Shown piece by piece: positions 35,227 to 42,414 of a DNA stretch of 52,468 nucleotides. Positions within the stretch are counted from its first letter, which is position 1. Each line of letters starts with the position of its first letter. Below the pieces are notes generated by a model. That model did no database searches and was not told where the DNA came from. It saw only the letters and a program-made list of their open reading frames with translations. The position numbers and the translations under genes were made by a program. The stretch is from Desulfomonilaceae bacterium (GTDB lineage Bacteria > Desulfobacterota > Desulfomonilia > Desulfomonilales > Desulfomonilaceae), in assembly GCA_031082285.1 (NCBI GenBank), contig JAVHLK010000020.1:12027-64494 (forward strand), given 5' to 3'.

Positions 35227-35688
35227 ATGAAAGTGGACAAACCCGCCCAGGAACACGACGAAACATACATGCCCGGAGAATTCGGCGAAAACTATCGGTT
35301 TCTCAGTACGCTCATCACATGCAAGGAAAGGAACAACTGTGCAGCAGAGGGACTGGACGAACTGTTGGGCGAGCAATTCCGCCGCATCAGGGGAAAATTG
35401 AATCGACGGCAAATGAGCATTCTCAACCAGTATTTGAAAGGCGGGGAAGGACAGGACGAAGAGTCCGTTGCACCGCCCGTTCCTGCGGAGTTGGAGGCGT
35501 CCATACGGATCAGAAAAAGGTCGACATGGCTGCCGTGGGAGGCCGAAGCGATCCGGAAGATTGAGCGGTGGCGGGGAGACATCGATCTTATCAAGCGCTG
35601 CTGGACGCAGGAATTGCCAAAAGTACCCAAATCCAAGAGCCTCCCGGAGATTCCGGGAAGCCCGGTCGACTCCCGGGGCACGCAATGA
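35227..35688 (+). CDS. Cytoplasmic hypothetical protein
   Basis: This 153-residue protein is not recognised. It is charged and mostly helical (LDELLGEQFRRIRGKLNRRQ, then MSILNQYLKGGEGQDEES; EAIRKIERWRGDIDLIKRCW) with three cysteines and no membrane segment. The ATG at 35227 has GGGAG nearby; a longer frame from 35155 starts in a low-quality context. An AT-rich patch with a perfect TATAAT (35066-35071) lies upstream, but no good -35 box matches it. Confidence 0.6.
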   Translation: MKVDKPAQEHDETYMPGEFGENYRFLSTLITCKERNNCAAEGLDELLGEQFRRIRGKLNRRQMSILNQYLKGGEGQDEESVAPPVPAELEASIRIRKRSTWLPWEAEAIRKIERWRGDIDLIKRCWTQELPKVPKSKSLPEIPGSPVDSRGTQ

Positions 35689-36000
35689 CATCCCCGGCAA
35701 CCCCCTCCTTTTTCATTGACGTAAACAACATCAAGCAGGTAAGTATACAGTTCGGGAAGGAATAGTCCCAACTCACATACGAATGGATGCCGTTCGGATT
35801 TCGAAGCGGGCGGGTCGCAGCGGGGGGCGTCCGAATCGGGTTTCCGGTAGGAGAAGGCCGAATGTGCCGCAGTTTCATCGGAGAGGCCCGTCGGAGTAAC
35901 GGTGTGTGCATCTGCGAGCGGTGCGTCTTGGTCGTTCGGGCGTCCGGGAGTTGGCTCGCCTCAACGTCGTTCGAGTTCCCGAGGCCACGGGAGATATCTT
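35689..36000. other. Gene-free stretch before the acyl-CoA dehydrogenase
   Basis: No supported coding sequence is present. A TTGACG is visible near 35717 but has no good -10 partner. Nothing else stands out. Confidence 0.4.
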
Positions 36001-37167
36001 ATGGATTTCAAACTGACTGACGAACAGCGACTCATACGAAAGGCCGCGCGGGATTTTACCGCGAAGGAACTGGCCCCGAACGCGAGAGAATGGGAAGAGA
36101 AGCACATCTTTTCCAGGAAAGTATTTGAGAAAATGGGGCAGCTGGACTTCACCGGTCTGTATGTGCCGGAGGAATACGAAGGGACGGGCGTGGGACGTCT
36201 GACCGCGGCGCTGATCTTCGAAGAGATCGCGAAGGGGTGTTTTGCCACCGCGGTGTACCTGAGTGTCCACAACATGGTGACCAACCTCATTTACCAGTAC
36301 GGCGACGAAGAGCAACGGGAGCGTTGGGTGAAGCCGCTCGCGTTGGGCGAGAAGTTGGGAGCCTATTCTCTCACGGAAGGGGAGGCCGGCTCGGATGCGG
36401 CCGCACTGAGCACCTCCGCGGTCAAGACCGACGGCGGGTACGTGCTCAACGGAACCAAGTTGTACGTGACGAGCGGCGGGGTGGCCGACGTCTACGCGGT
36501 GATGGTCCGCACCGATGAGGCCCAGAAGCAGAAGGGCATCAGCGCGGTGGTCGTGGAGAAGGGCACACCGGGCTTCACATTCGGTCCTCACGAGCCCAAG
36601 ATGGGGCTCAACGCGTCGCCCACGACCGAGCTCAACTTCAATGATTGCTTCATCCCCAAGGAGAACTTATTGGGAAGTGAAGGTCGCGGCCTGAACATGG
36701 CCCTGACCGCGTTGAACGGAGGACGGGTGAGCATAGGGGCCTGTTCCACGGGTTTGGCCCAGCAGGCTTTGGACTATGCCGTTGCCTACGCGCAGAAGCG
36801 GCAGCAGTTCGGGCGGTCGATCTTGTCCTTCCAGGGTCTGCAATTTCTCGTCGCGGATCTCGCGACGGAGATTGAAGCCGCGCGCCTCCTTGTCTATCGG
36901 GCCGCATCCCTGATGGACCTGGGAGAACCCTGCGTCATGGAGGCAGCGATGGGCAAGCGCTTCGCAACGGACGCGGCCATGCGCGTCACCACCGAGGCGG
37001 TTCAGATCCTCGGGGGCTACGGGTACATGAAGTCCTACCCCGTGGAAATGTACATGCGCTCCGCCAAGGTGGCTCAGATTTTCGAGGGCACGAACCAAAT
37101 CCAGAGGATTGTGATCGCACGGGAACTGTCCAAGTACAAGGGGGGCAAGAGACCGGATTCGTACTGA
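36001..37167 (+). CDS. Acyl-CoA dehydrogenase, isobutyryl/short-chain type
   Basis: This FAD enzyme (388 aa) oxidises an acyl-CoA at the alpha-beta bond and passes electrons to ETF. The N-terminal domain has MDFKLTDEQRLIRKAARDF; the middle has the FAD/substrate block LGAYSLTEGEAGSDAAAL; the C-terminal domain has the catalytic glutamate E362 in IFEGTNQIQR. ALNGGRVSIGACSTGLAQ and CFATAVYLSVHNMV resemble isobutyryl-CoA dehydrogenases more than straight-chain ones, suggesting branched-chain acid oxidation (inference). GGGAG precedes the ATG at 36001. It is adjacent to a cupin regulator and far from the ETF genes. Confidence 0.88.
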   Translation: MDFKLTDEQRLIRKAARDFTAKELAPNAREWEEKHIFSRKVFEKMGQLDFTGLYVPEEYEGTGVGRLTAALIFEEIAKGCFATAVYLSVHNMVTNLIYQYGDEEQRERWVKPLALGEKLGAYSLTEGEAGSDAAALSTSAVKTDGGYVLNGTKLYVTSGGVADVYAVMVRTDEAQKQKGISAVVVEKGTPGFTFGPHEPKMGLNASPTTELNFNDCFIPKENLLGSEGRGLNMALTALNGGRVSIGACSTGLAQQALDYAVAYAQKRQQFGRSILSFQGLQFLVADLATEIEAARLLVYRAASLMDLGEPCVMEAAMGKRFATDAAMRVTTEAVQILGGYGYMKSYPVEMYMRSAKVAQIFEGTNQIQRIVIARELSKYKGGKRPDSY

Positions 37168-37325
37168 TTCCGTCCTGTCTCACCCGCGTCGACAAATGCG
37201 ATCGATCCTCGTTTCTCGCGGTGAATCGGCACGTGCATCTCGACCTTGCATCGGCCCGCTGCGCGCTGCTCCATCAGCGGGCGTACCACGTGCTTCCGCA
37301 AACCAGGCCGTACAGGAGAAGGGTT

Positions 37326-37868
37326 ATGGCAAGAAAACCCAAGGCTTCTCAGAGCCTCGGAGAAAGGGTCCGGGCCATGAGGAAAAGGCTCAATTTGGAC
37401 CTCGACCAACTGGCCGAAAAAACGGGATTCAAGGCCGAGTACCTTGAGAAGGTCGAAGAAGGCAAGATCGCGCCGCCGGTCGGCACGCTGATCCAGATAT
37501 CGAGGTCGCTGTCCGTGGACTCTTCCGCGCTCCTCGCCGAGGGCAAGATGGAAGAGCGGAGGCGCAGTTACCGCAAGAGAACAAAAGCGTACTCCTACAA
37601 GAACCTCACCCCCGACGCGGAAGACAAACATTTGTGGGCTTACCTCGTCACCCTTGACCCGAAGAAAGAGCACGAAATGGTCGTGTATAGACACGAGGGC
37701 GAGGAATTCGTCTATGTTCTGGAGGGGCGCGTCGAGATTACGGTGGGAGAGGAGGCCACAGTGGTGAAGAAGGGCGGAAGTATCCACTTCAATTCCGCTA
37801 TGGCGCACAATTTGAAGAACCTGAGCACGAAGCGGACCAAGCTTCTCGTGGTGGTGTTTACTCCTTAG
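37326..37868 (+). CDS. XRE-family regulator with cupin sensor domain
   Basis: The 180-residue protein combines an XRE helix-turn-helix at about 10-62 (LGERVRAMRKRLNLDLDQLA and EKTGFKAEYLEKVEEGKIAP) with a C-terminal cupin (about 110-180): HEMVVYRHEGEEFVYVLEGRVEITVGE and GGSIHFNSAMAHNLKNL. Such proteins usually repress or activate a neighbouring catabolic gene in response to a small molecule. Position makes the acyl-CoA dehydrogenase its likely target. AGGAGAAGGG precedes the ATG at 37326; the frame extends upstream to 37221 without a good start. Confidence 0.88.
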   Translation: MARKPKASQSLGERVRAMRKRLNLDLDQLAEKTGFKAEYLEKVEEGKIAPPVGTLIQISRSLSVDSSALLAEGKMEERRRSYRKRTKAYSYKNLTPDAEDKHLWAYLVTLDPKKEHEMVVYRHEGEEFVYVLEGRVEITVGEEATVVKKGGSIHFNSAMAHNLKNLSTKRTKLLVVVFTP

Positions 37869-38171
37869 AAGTACACGAAGTTGCCGTTGTTCTCGTGCGA
37901 TGGGGAGCCCGTCGCGGAGTATGCGAGCGCGTGCGAGGCACGGCGGATATCCCAGTGAATTAGTATATAATAGTAAAACCGATACCTTAGAAAAAATTAT
38001 GGGACACAAGGAAATTCCGGAACTTTTCTTGCACGCTCGTGTCGTAAAAGACAAGGGTTATGTGAACAGCGATTCCACACTCTCAAAATTATGCCGCATC
38101 CTGGCAGCCCGTGCGGCGAGACTGCGGGGTCGCAGCAACGCACGATAACCCATATCCATACCTCCTTTCAC
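37869..38171 (+). other. Unassigned stretch between an orphan TATAAT and a terminator
   Basis: A perfect TATAAT lies at 37966-37971 in an AT-rich patch, but no good -35 box is visible. An intrinsic terminator starts at 38172. A short frame inside (ATG at 38000) has no ribosome site. The 200-base interval could encode a small RNA or be the 3' trailer of the regulator gene. Confidence 0.3.
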
Positions 38172-38201
38172 GCCCCGAGCCCCTCTCGGGGCTTTTTTTT
38201 T
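38172..38201 (+). terminator. Strong intrinsic terminator
   Basis: GCCCCGAG (38172-38179) pairs perfectly with CTCGGGGC (38185-38192) around a five-base loop and is followed by nine T residues (38193-38201). It isolates the SDR gene downstream from the regulator side. Confidence 0.9.
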
Positions 38202-38263
38202 GCCCGATGGTTTGCTAGACTCGGTATCCTTGCCATCACTATGAGGAATTTCAAGGAGGAGTT

Positions 38264-39016
38264 ATGAGACTGGCCGGGAGATCGGCTGTTGTGACCGGTA
38301 GCAGCAGAGGGGTAGGAAGTAATGTGGCGCTGGCGTATGCCGCGGAAGGCGCGGATGTCCTGATCAATTACAGTTCCAGCGAGGGGCCCGCTCTGGAACT
38401 GGTGGAACGGATCCGGTCCATGGGGAGAAAATCGACGGCCGTTAAGGCGGACGTGGCTTCCAAGGCCGATGTGGAGAACATGATGGCCACGGCGAAAGAA
38501 ACCTTCGGGCGTTTGGACATTGTGGTGAACAATGCCGGCTTCACGCGGCCCGCGATGTTGCACAAAATGTCGGAGGGAGACTGGGACGCGGTGGTCGACG
38601 CGCACTTGAAAGGCCCGTTTCTCTGCGTTCAGGCCGCGTTCCCGTATTTCAAGGAGCAGAATTACGGAAAGGTCATCAACGTCAGTTCGGTTGCAGGCCT
38701 TGTGGGCACCGTGGGCCAGGCGAACTACTCGGCCGCAAAGGGCGGAATATTGAGTTTCACCAAAAGCGTGGCCCGGGAGCTCGCGCGGTACAACGTCTGT
38801 GCCAACGTGATATCTCTGGGAATCGTTGAGACGGATATGACCGAGAAGATCCGGAGCGACGAAAAACTTCGCGATATTTACATGAACCGTATTCTGCTCA
38901 AGAAGTTTGCCGCAGCACAAGACATCACCCCCGCGTTTGTTTTTCTCGCTTCCGCAGAAGCCGACTACATCACCGGTCAGGTGCTGTGTGTGGACGGCGG
39001 GTACGGAATGATCTGA
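38264..39016 (+). CDS. Short-chain dehydrogenase/reductase, FabG-like
   Basis: This NAD(P)-dependent oxidoreductase (250 aa) has a Rossmann fold. The cofactor loop TGSSRGVGSNVALAYA, the NNAG motif (IVVNNAGFTRPAM), the catalytic serine (VINVSSVAGL) and the YxxxK pair (NYSAAKGGILSF) are all present, followed by FLASAEADYITGQVLCVDGGYG. The pattern fits 3-oxoacyl-ACP or 3-hydroxyacyl-CoA reductases; the substrate is not decided by sequence. AAGGAGG sits seven bases before the ATG. It is a single gene behind a terminator; fabG as a symbol would be too specific. Confidence 0.9.
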   Translation: MRLAGRSAVVTGSSRGVGSNVALAYAAEGADVLINYSSSEGPALELVERIRSMGRKSTAVKADVASKADVENMMATAKETFGRLDIVVNNAGFTRPAMLHKMSEGDWDAVVDAHLKGPFLCVQAAFPYFKEQNYGKVINVSSVAGLVGTVGQANYSAAKGGILSFTKSVARELARYNVCANVISLGIVETDMTEKIRSDEKLRDIYMNRILLKKFAAAQDITPAFVFLASAEADYITGQVLCVDGGYGMI

Positions 39017-39146
39017 GACGCGGCATGGACAGAGGCAGGAACGGTTCGGTGCCGCGCACGACTTGGGGATTGACTCAGGTCGACATTCCGCGGGTGAAGG
39101 CTCCGAGTCTCTCAAGAAAGTGTCGTGGAATGCGCCAAAAAAAAAC

Positions 39147-39175
39147 TTGACTTGCCCCAAGGCTTTTGTTAGAAA
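39147..39175 (+). promoter_or_regulatory. Candidate promoter 1 upstream of the proline-rich pair
   Basis: TTGACT (39147-39152), 17 bases, TAGAAA (39170-39175), preceded by a run of nine A. It lies about 300 bases before the first proline-rich gene. Confidence 0.45.
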
Positions 39176-39346
39176 TCGTTGACACTAATAACCTCCTGAA
39201 TGGACTGTCAGATCCGTGACGGACGCCGTGAGCGTCGGGCCGTAGATTGTTTCTCGGCGCAGGAGGGGATGTGAGATTTGAGTGTGTGACCGTTCCTGAA
39301 AGGGGCGGAAGAGGCGGCCAAGGAACCGTCAAGCAAAAAAAATAGC

Positions 39347-39375
39347 TTGACATTCCACGGTTGATTTGATACCAA
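39347..39375 (+). promoter_or_regulatory. Candidate promoter 2 upstream of the proline-rich pair
   Basis: TTGACA (39347-39352), 17 bases, TACCAA (39370-39375), also preceded by an A-run. Its -35 box is exactly 200 bases after that of candidate 1. Apart from these boxes and the hairpins below, the 39017-39474 gap has no gene. Confidence 0.4.
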
Positions 39376-39379
39376 AAAT

Positions 39380-39422
39380 ACATTCCGGAATATATCGGAT
39401 CATCATCCGGGAATGTTTTTTT
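39380..39422 (+). terminator. Terminator-like hairpin in the leader of the proline-rich pair
   Basis: ACATTCCGG (39380-39388) pairs with CCGGGAATGT (39407-39416) with one bulged C, followed by a T-run up to 39422. It lies between the two candidate promoters and the gene, so it may attenuate transcription from promoter 1 or, if promoter 2 is used, form the 5' end of the message. Confidence 0.5.
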
Positions 39423-39428
39423 ACGGGT

Positions 39429-39448
39429 CTCCCGAAGATGTTCGGGAG
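39429..39448 (+). other. Perfect 8-bp hairpin just before a ribosome binding site
   Basis: CTCCCGAA (39429-39436) pairs with TTCGGGAG (39441-39448) around GATG. It ends 11 bases before the AAAGGAGG of the first proline-rich gene, so it could protect the message or control translation. No T-run follows. Confidence 0.55.
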
Positions 39449-39474
39449 GAACTGTTGAAAGGAGGATTGAGGGT

Positions 39475-39972
39475 ATGGTTAAACGTTTGTTTCTTCTGAG
39501 CCTTTTGGTTCTCGCTCTGTGCGGTGCTAGCGTGGCGGTATCAGTTGCAGGTGGTCCTGCCGGTGCCCCGGCTTTCATGCCGCCTCCTCCAGGTCCCCCG
39601 CCTATCTGCGGACCTGCTCAAACCGCGTTCTCATCGAAGAAGGAAGTCATCACCCCGGTGCCTGCTCAGCTGCGCAGAGTTCGGGTGGTCGCTCCTTATT
39701 TGGCTGGTGTTGCGTGGCCGCGCACGCCTATCGTGTTCAATATCAACCCCCAGACATATCCCGATTCCATTGGGACCGGTCGGTATGAGTGGTTGGTGCC
39801 GGTGGTGGAGATTCAGCACGAGCATTTCGACACGTTTCCGGATCCTTGCTGCAAGGACCACAAGGTTCCCCGCTGCGTGTACGTGAAGGCCAACTATGTG
39901 AAATGCAAACCTGCGTGCGGACCCGTTCCGATGGCTCCGCCTCCCCCGATGCCCGCCAAGGTGAAGAAGTAG
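39475..39972 (+). CDS. Proline-rich secreted protein, unknown (first of pair)
   Basis: I do not recognise this 165-residue protein. Residues 1-25 are a signal peptide (MVKRLFLLSLLVLALCGASV, cleavage near AVSVAG). The mature protein begins with a proline/glycine run (FMPPPPGPPPICGP), has a beta-like middle (RTPIVFNINPQTYPDSIG, then RYEWLVPVVEIQHEHFDTF), five further cysteines (PDPCCKDHKVPRC, KCKPACGP) and a proline-rich, lysine-ended tail. The paired cysteines suggest disulfides in the envelope. AAAGGAGG precedes the ATG, and the leader-to-start region is nearly identical to that of the next gene, with which it forms an operon. Confidence 0.7.
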   Translation: MVKRLFLLSLLVLALCGASVAVSVAGGPAGAPAFMPPPPGPPPICGPAQTAFSSKKEVITPVPAQLRRVRVVAPYLAGVAWPRTPIVFNINPQTYPDSIGTGRYEWLVPVVEIQHEHFDTFPDPCCKDHKVPRCVYVKANYVKCKPACGPVPMAPPPPMPAKVKK

Positions 39973-40057
39973 GCTGCCGCGCCTTGTGAGAGGGTGGTTG
40001 AGAAAAAGAAGTAGAGTTCCTCAGATATAATGAGTTTGTCGAAAGGAGGATGAGGGT

Positions 40058-40432
40058 ATGGTTAAAAAGCTAGGAATTCTCGGATTCATCCTGGTCGTCG
40101 TGGCTGCGGCGGGCATGGTATGGGCCGGGACAAATATGGGTGCAATTCCCGCTCCCACGCCGATGGTGATGCCGGCTTCCGCTCCCGCTTGTGGACCGCT
40201 TGGTTGTGCTCCCATGCCGGCCCCGGTAGTTGCTCCGCCAAAGGTGAAAATGGCCCCCAAGAAACTGACCACCTCCATTCAGGTCAATATGCAGTATCCT
40301 GCGCCCACGCCGCCCCCCATGCTGTGCGGCCCCGGCGACGGCTGTAATCCGCCTCCCATTCCCGTGGCGGTTCCTATGTGGAGATTCATCGTTCCTTGGC
40401 CCCCCTTCGTTTACTATCTGCCTGTCGACTAA
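40058..40432 (+). CDS. Proline-rich secreted protein, unknown (second of pair)
   Basis: The 124-residue protein has a signal peptide (MVKKLGILGFILVVVAAAGM, cleavage near VWAG), then a proline/alanine/cysteine-rich body (ASAPACGPLGCAPMPAPVVAP; MLCGPGDGCNPPPIPV) with four cysteines and an aromatic C-terminus (MWRFIVPWPPFVYYLPVD). The CGP and PPP motifs and the shared start MVK(R/K)L link it to the previous protein, but the middle sections do not align. The GAAAGGAGGATGAGGGT upstream is almost the same as for the first gene. A perfect TATAAT lies at 40026-40031 without a good -35 box. A terminator follows. Confidence 0.7.
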   Translation: MVKKLGILGFILVVVAAAGMVWAGTNMGAIPAPTPMVMPASAPACGPLGCAPMPAPVVAPPKVKMAPKKLTTSIQVNMQYPAPTPPPMLCGPGDGCNPPPIPVAVPMWRFIVPWPPFVYYLPVD

Positions 40433-40459
40433 CAGGACGTTAGGTGCGAATATTATGAA

Positions 40460-40481
40460 GCCCCCATCCGGGGGCTTTTTT
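40460..40481 (+). terminator. Intrinsic terminator of the proline-rich pair
   Basis: GCCCCC (40460-40465) pairs with GGGGGC (40470-40475) around ATCC, and T residues run to 40481. The stem extends by two A-T pairs. Confidence 0.88.
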
Positions 40482-40507
40482 ATTCTCAACCCAGGATTCC
40501 CCCTCCC

Positions 40508-41245
40508 ATGATCGTTATCCCTGCGATTGATCTGAAAGACGGCAAGTGTGTGCGCCTGAGGCAAGGCAGGATGGATTCCTCGACGATTTTCAACGACGAT
40601 CCCGCCGCGCAGGCAAGGCAATGGCAAGACTACGGCGCGTCGCGCATCCATGTCGTGGATCTCAACGGATCCATTGACGGGCGACCGGTGAATCTGCAAT
40701 GTATCAAAGACATCGTCGAGGCCGTCAACGTTCCGGTCCAGTTGGGCGGCGGCATCAGGGACAAGCAAACCGTGAGGTCGTACCTGGAAATCGGCGTCGG
40801 CGTGGTGATTCTCGGCACCGCGGCCGTCAAGGAACCTGAGAAAACCGTTGAGATATTGACGGAATTTCCCGGCCGCATCGCGATCGGCATAGACGCGCAA
40901 TCCGGGAACGTTGCGGTACAAGGATGGACCGAATCCACCGATATCAAAGCTTCCCGGCTCGCGGCGCGCTTCGAGGCCGCCGGTCCCGTCGCGTTCATCT
41001 ACACCGACATTGAAAGAGACGGCATGATGACGGGGCCGAATATTCACGCCACCAGAGACTTTGCCTCGGGAACCTCCGTCCCCGTAATCCTCTCGGGGGG
41101 CGTGTCCGCCTACGCGGACATAATTGCCGCGCTCCCCCTTGAAAAGAGCGGAGTGATTGGCATTATAACCGGTAGGGCACTCTACGAGGGAGCCATCGAC
41201 CTGCGAGAAGCCATACGAATAGCGGAAAACAGAGATGCTCGCTAA
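40508..41245 (+). CDS. hisA: Phosphoribosylformimino-AICAR ribotide isomerase
   Basis: HisA catalyses the Amadori-type isomerisation in histidine synthesis. The 245-aa protein is a beta/alpha-barrel with two phosphate-binding half-motifs. The first catalytic aspartate is D8 ([14 protein letters not shown]); the second lies in [39 protein letters not shown] and [13 protein letters not shown] are typical. The ATG lies 27 bases after a terminator and has no clear ribosome site or promoter of its own. It overlaps hisF by 11 bases. Confidence 0.95.
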   Translation: MIVIPAIDLKDGKCVRLRQGRMDSSTIFNDDPAAQARQWQDYGASRIHVVDLNGSIDGRPVNLQCIKDIVEAVNVPVQLGGGIRDKQTVRSYLEIGVGVVILGTAAVKEPEKTVEILTEFPGRIAIGIDAQSGNVAVQGWTESTDIKASRLAARFEAAGPVAFIYTDIERDGMMTGPNIHATRDFASGTSVPVILSGGVSAYADIIAALPLEKSGVIGIITGRALYEGAIDLREAIRIAENRDAR

Positions 41246-42008
41246 GAGAATCATTCCTTGCCTGGATGTGAAAGACGGAAGGGTCGTCAAGGGCGTCAAC
41301 TTCGTCAATTTTCGAGACGCGGGGGACCCTGTGGAAAATGCACGATTCTACGACGAAGAAGGTGCCGACGAACTCGTGTTCCTGGACATCACGGCTTCTC
41401 ACGAGAAGCGCAGAATCATCCTCGATGTGGCGGCGCGCACCGCGGAAGAGGTCTTCATGCCGTTGACCGTGGGGGGCGGCGTGCGAACCACGGCGGACAT
41501 ACGAGATCTGCTCAATGCAGGAGCCGATAAGGTGTCTCTCAACACTGCAGCGGTTCACAACCCTGAGATCGTCCGGGAAGCGTCCTACATGTTCGGCAGC
41601 CAATGCATCGTGGTTGCCATCGATGCGAAGAAAACCGGCAAGACTCCTTCCGGCTTCGAGATTTCAGTCCATGGCGGGAGGACCATGACCGGCATCGACC
41701 TCCTGAAGTGGGCGAAACAAGCGGAAGAGTTGGGTGCCGGCGAGATTCTCCTGACGAGCATGGATGCGGACGGAACCAAGGACGGGTACGACATTCCCAT
41801 GACCCGCGCCGTGACCGACACCGTGGGAATTCCCGTGATAGCCTCCGGCGGCGCGGGCACCCCTCGGCACCTGAGAGATGCGGTGGTGGAGGCACACGCG
41901 GATGCGGTGCTTGCAGCTTCCATATTCCACTACCGGGAGATATCGGTGCGGGAACTGAAGGAGTACCTGGCCGCCGAGGGCATACCGGTGAGACCCCGGC
42001 CGGGTTGA
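41235..42008 (+). CDS. hisF: Imidazole glycerol-phosphate synthase, cyclase subunit
   Basis: HisF uses ammonia from HisH to close the imidazole ring, giving IGP and AICAR. It is a 257-residue barrel with D11 ([14 protein letters not shown]) and the second catalytic aspartate in [37 protein letters not shown] and [16 protein letters not shown] are diagnostic. It overlaps hisA. No hisH, hisG or hisI lies in the window, so the histidine genes are split. The chain ends with PVRPRPG, slightly longer than usual. Confidence 0.95.
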   Translation: MLAKRIIPCLDVKDGRVVKGVNFVNFRDAGDPVENARFYDEEGADELVFLDITASHEKRRIILDVAARTAEEVFMPLTVGGGVRTTADIRDLLNAGADKVSLNTAAVHNPEIVREASYMFGSQCIVVAIDAKKTGKTPSGFEISVHGGRTMTGIDLLKWAKQAEELGAGEILLTSMDADGTKDGYDIPMTRAVTDTVGIPVIASGGAGTPRHLRDAVVEAHADAVLAASIFHYREISVRELKEYLAAEGIPVRPRPG

Positions 42009-42414
42009 GACGTGTGACGGAAACGTCCTGCGGGGCCTCGGTGAGGTGCGCCGTACCCCGCATCCTTGACGGCACCTGCCTGAATGAGCGGTCGGAATGG
42101 TCCGCACGATCGTACGTGCCGATGAGTTCATGAGCAACCCGTGAGATCACAAGAGGTCGCCTCACGTGAAGGCCGTGGCGGCCCCGTAGACCGTTCGGCC
42201 CGGCATCCCGGGTCGGGAGAATCATCCCAATCGAGGGCCGCCCGCAATGTGGGAAGGGCTTCATTGTTGGGCTTGTCGCCCCATGAAGGACCCCAACACG
42301 GTCACGGCCCGGCGGGAGGCTTTCGTACGGGATTCAACTTCCGGACCACCCCGGCAACATGACGCCGGCCGGCACGACCTGCCTACCTTTGACGCTCACT
42401 TGAAGAGAGAGCCA
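42009..42414. other. Gene-free stretch before mutS2
   Basis: The mutS2 reading frame is open back to 42247, but codon quality and family length place the start at 42415. No promoter, terminator or structured RNA could be supported in this stretch. Confidence 0.45.

Noticed and set aside
37900-38148. Short frame (82 codons) between the cupin regulator and the terminator
   Set aside because: Neither its first start nor the internal ATG at 38000 has a ribosome site, and the tail is arginine-rich and low in complexity.
39075-39578. Minus-strand frame of 167 codons upstream of the proline-rich pair
   Set aside because: It overlaps the promoter and hairpin region and the signal peptide of the first secreted protein, and shows no domain.
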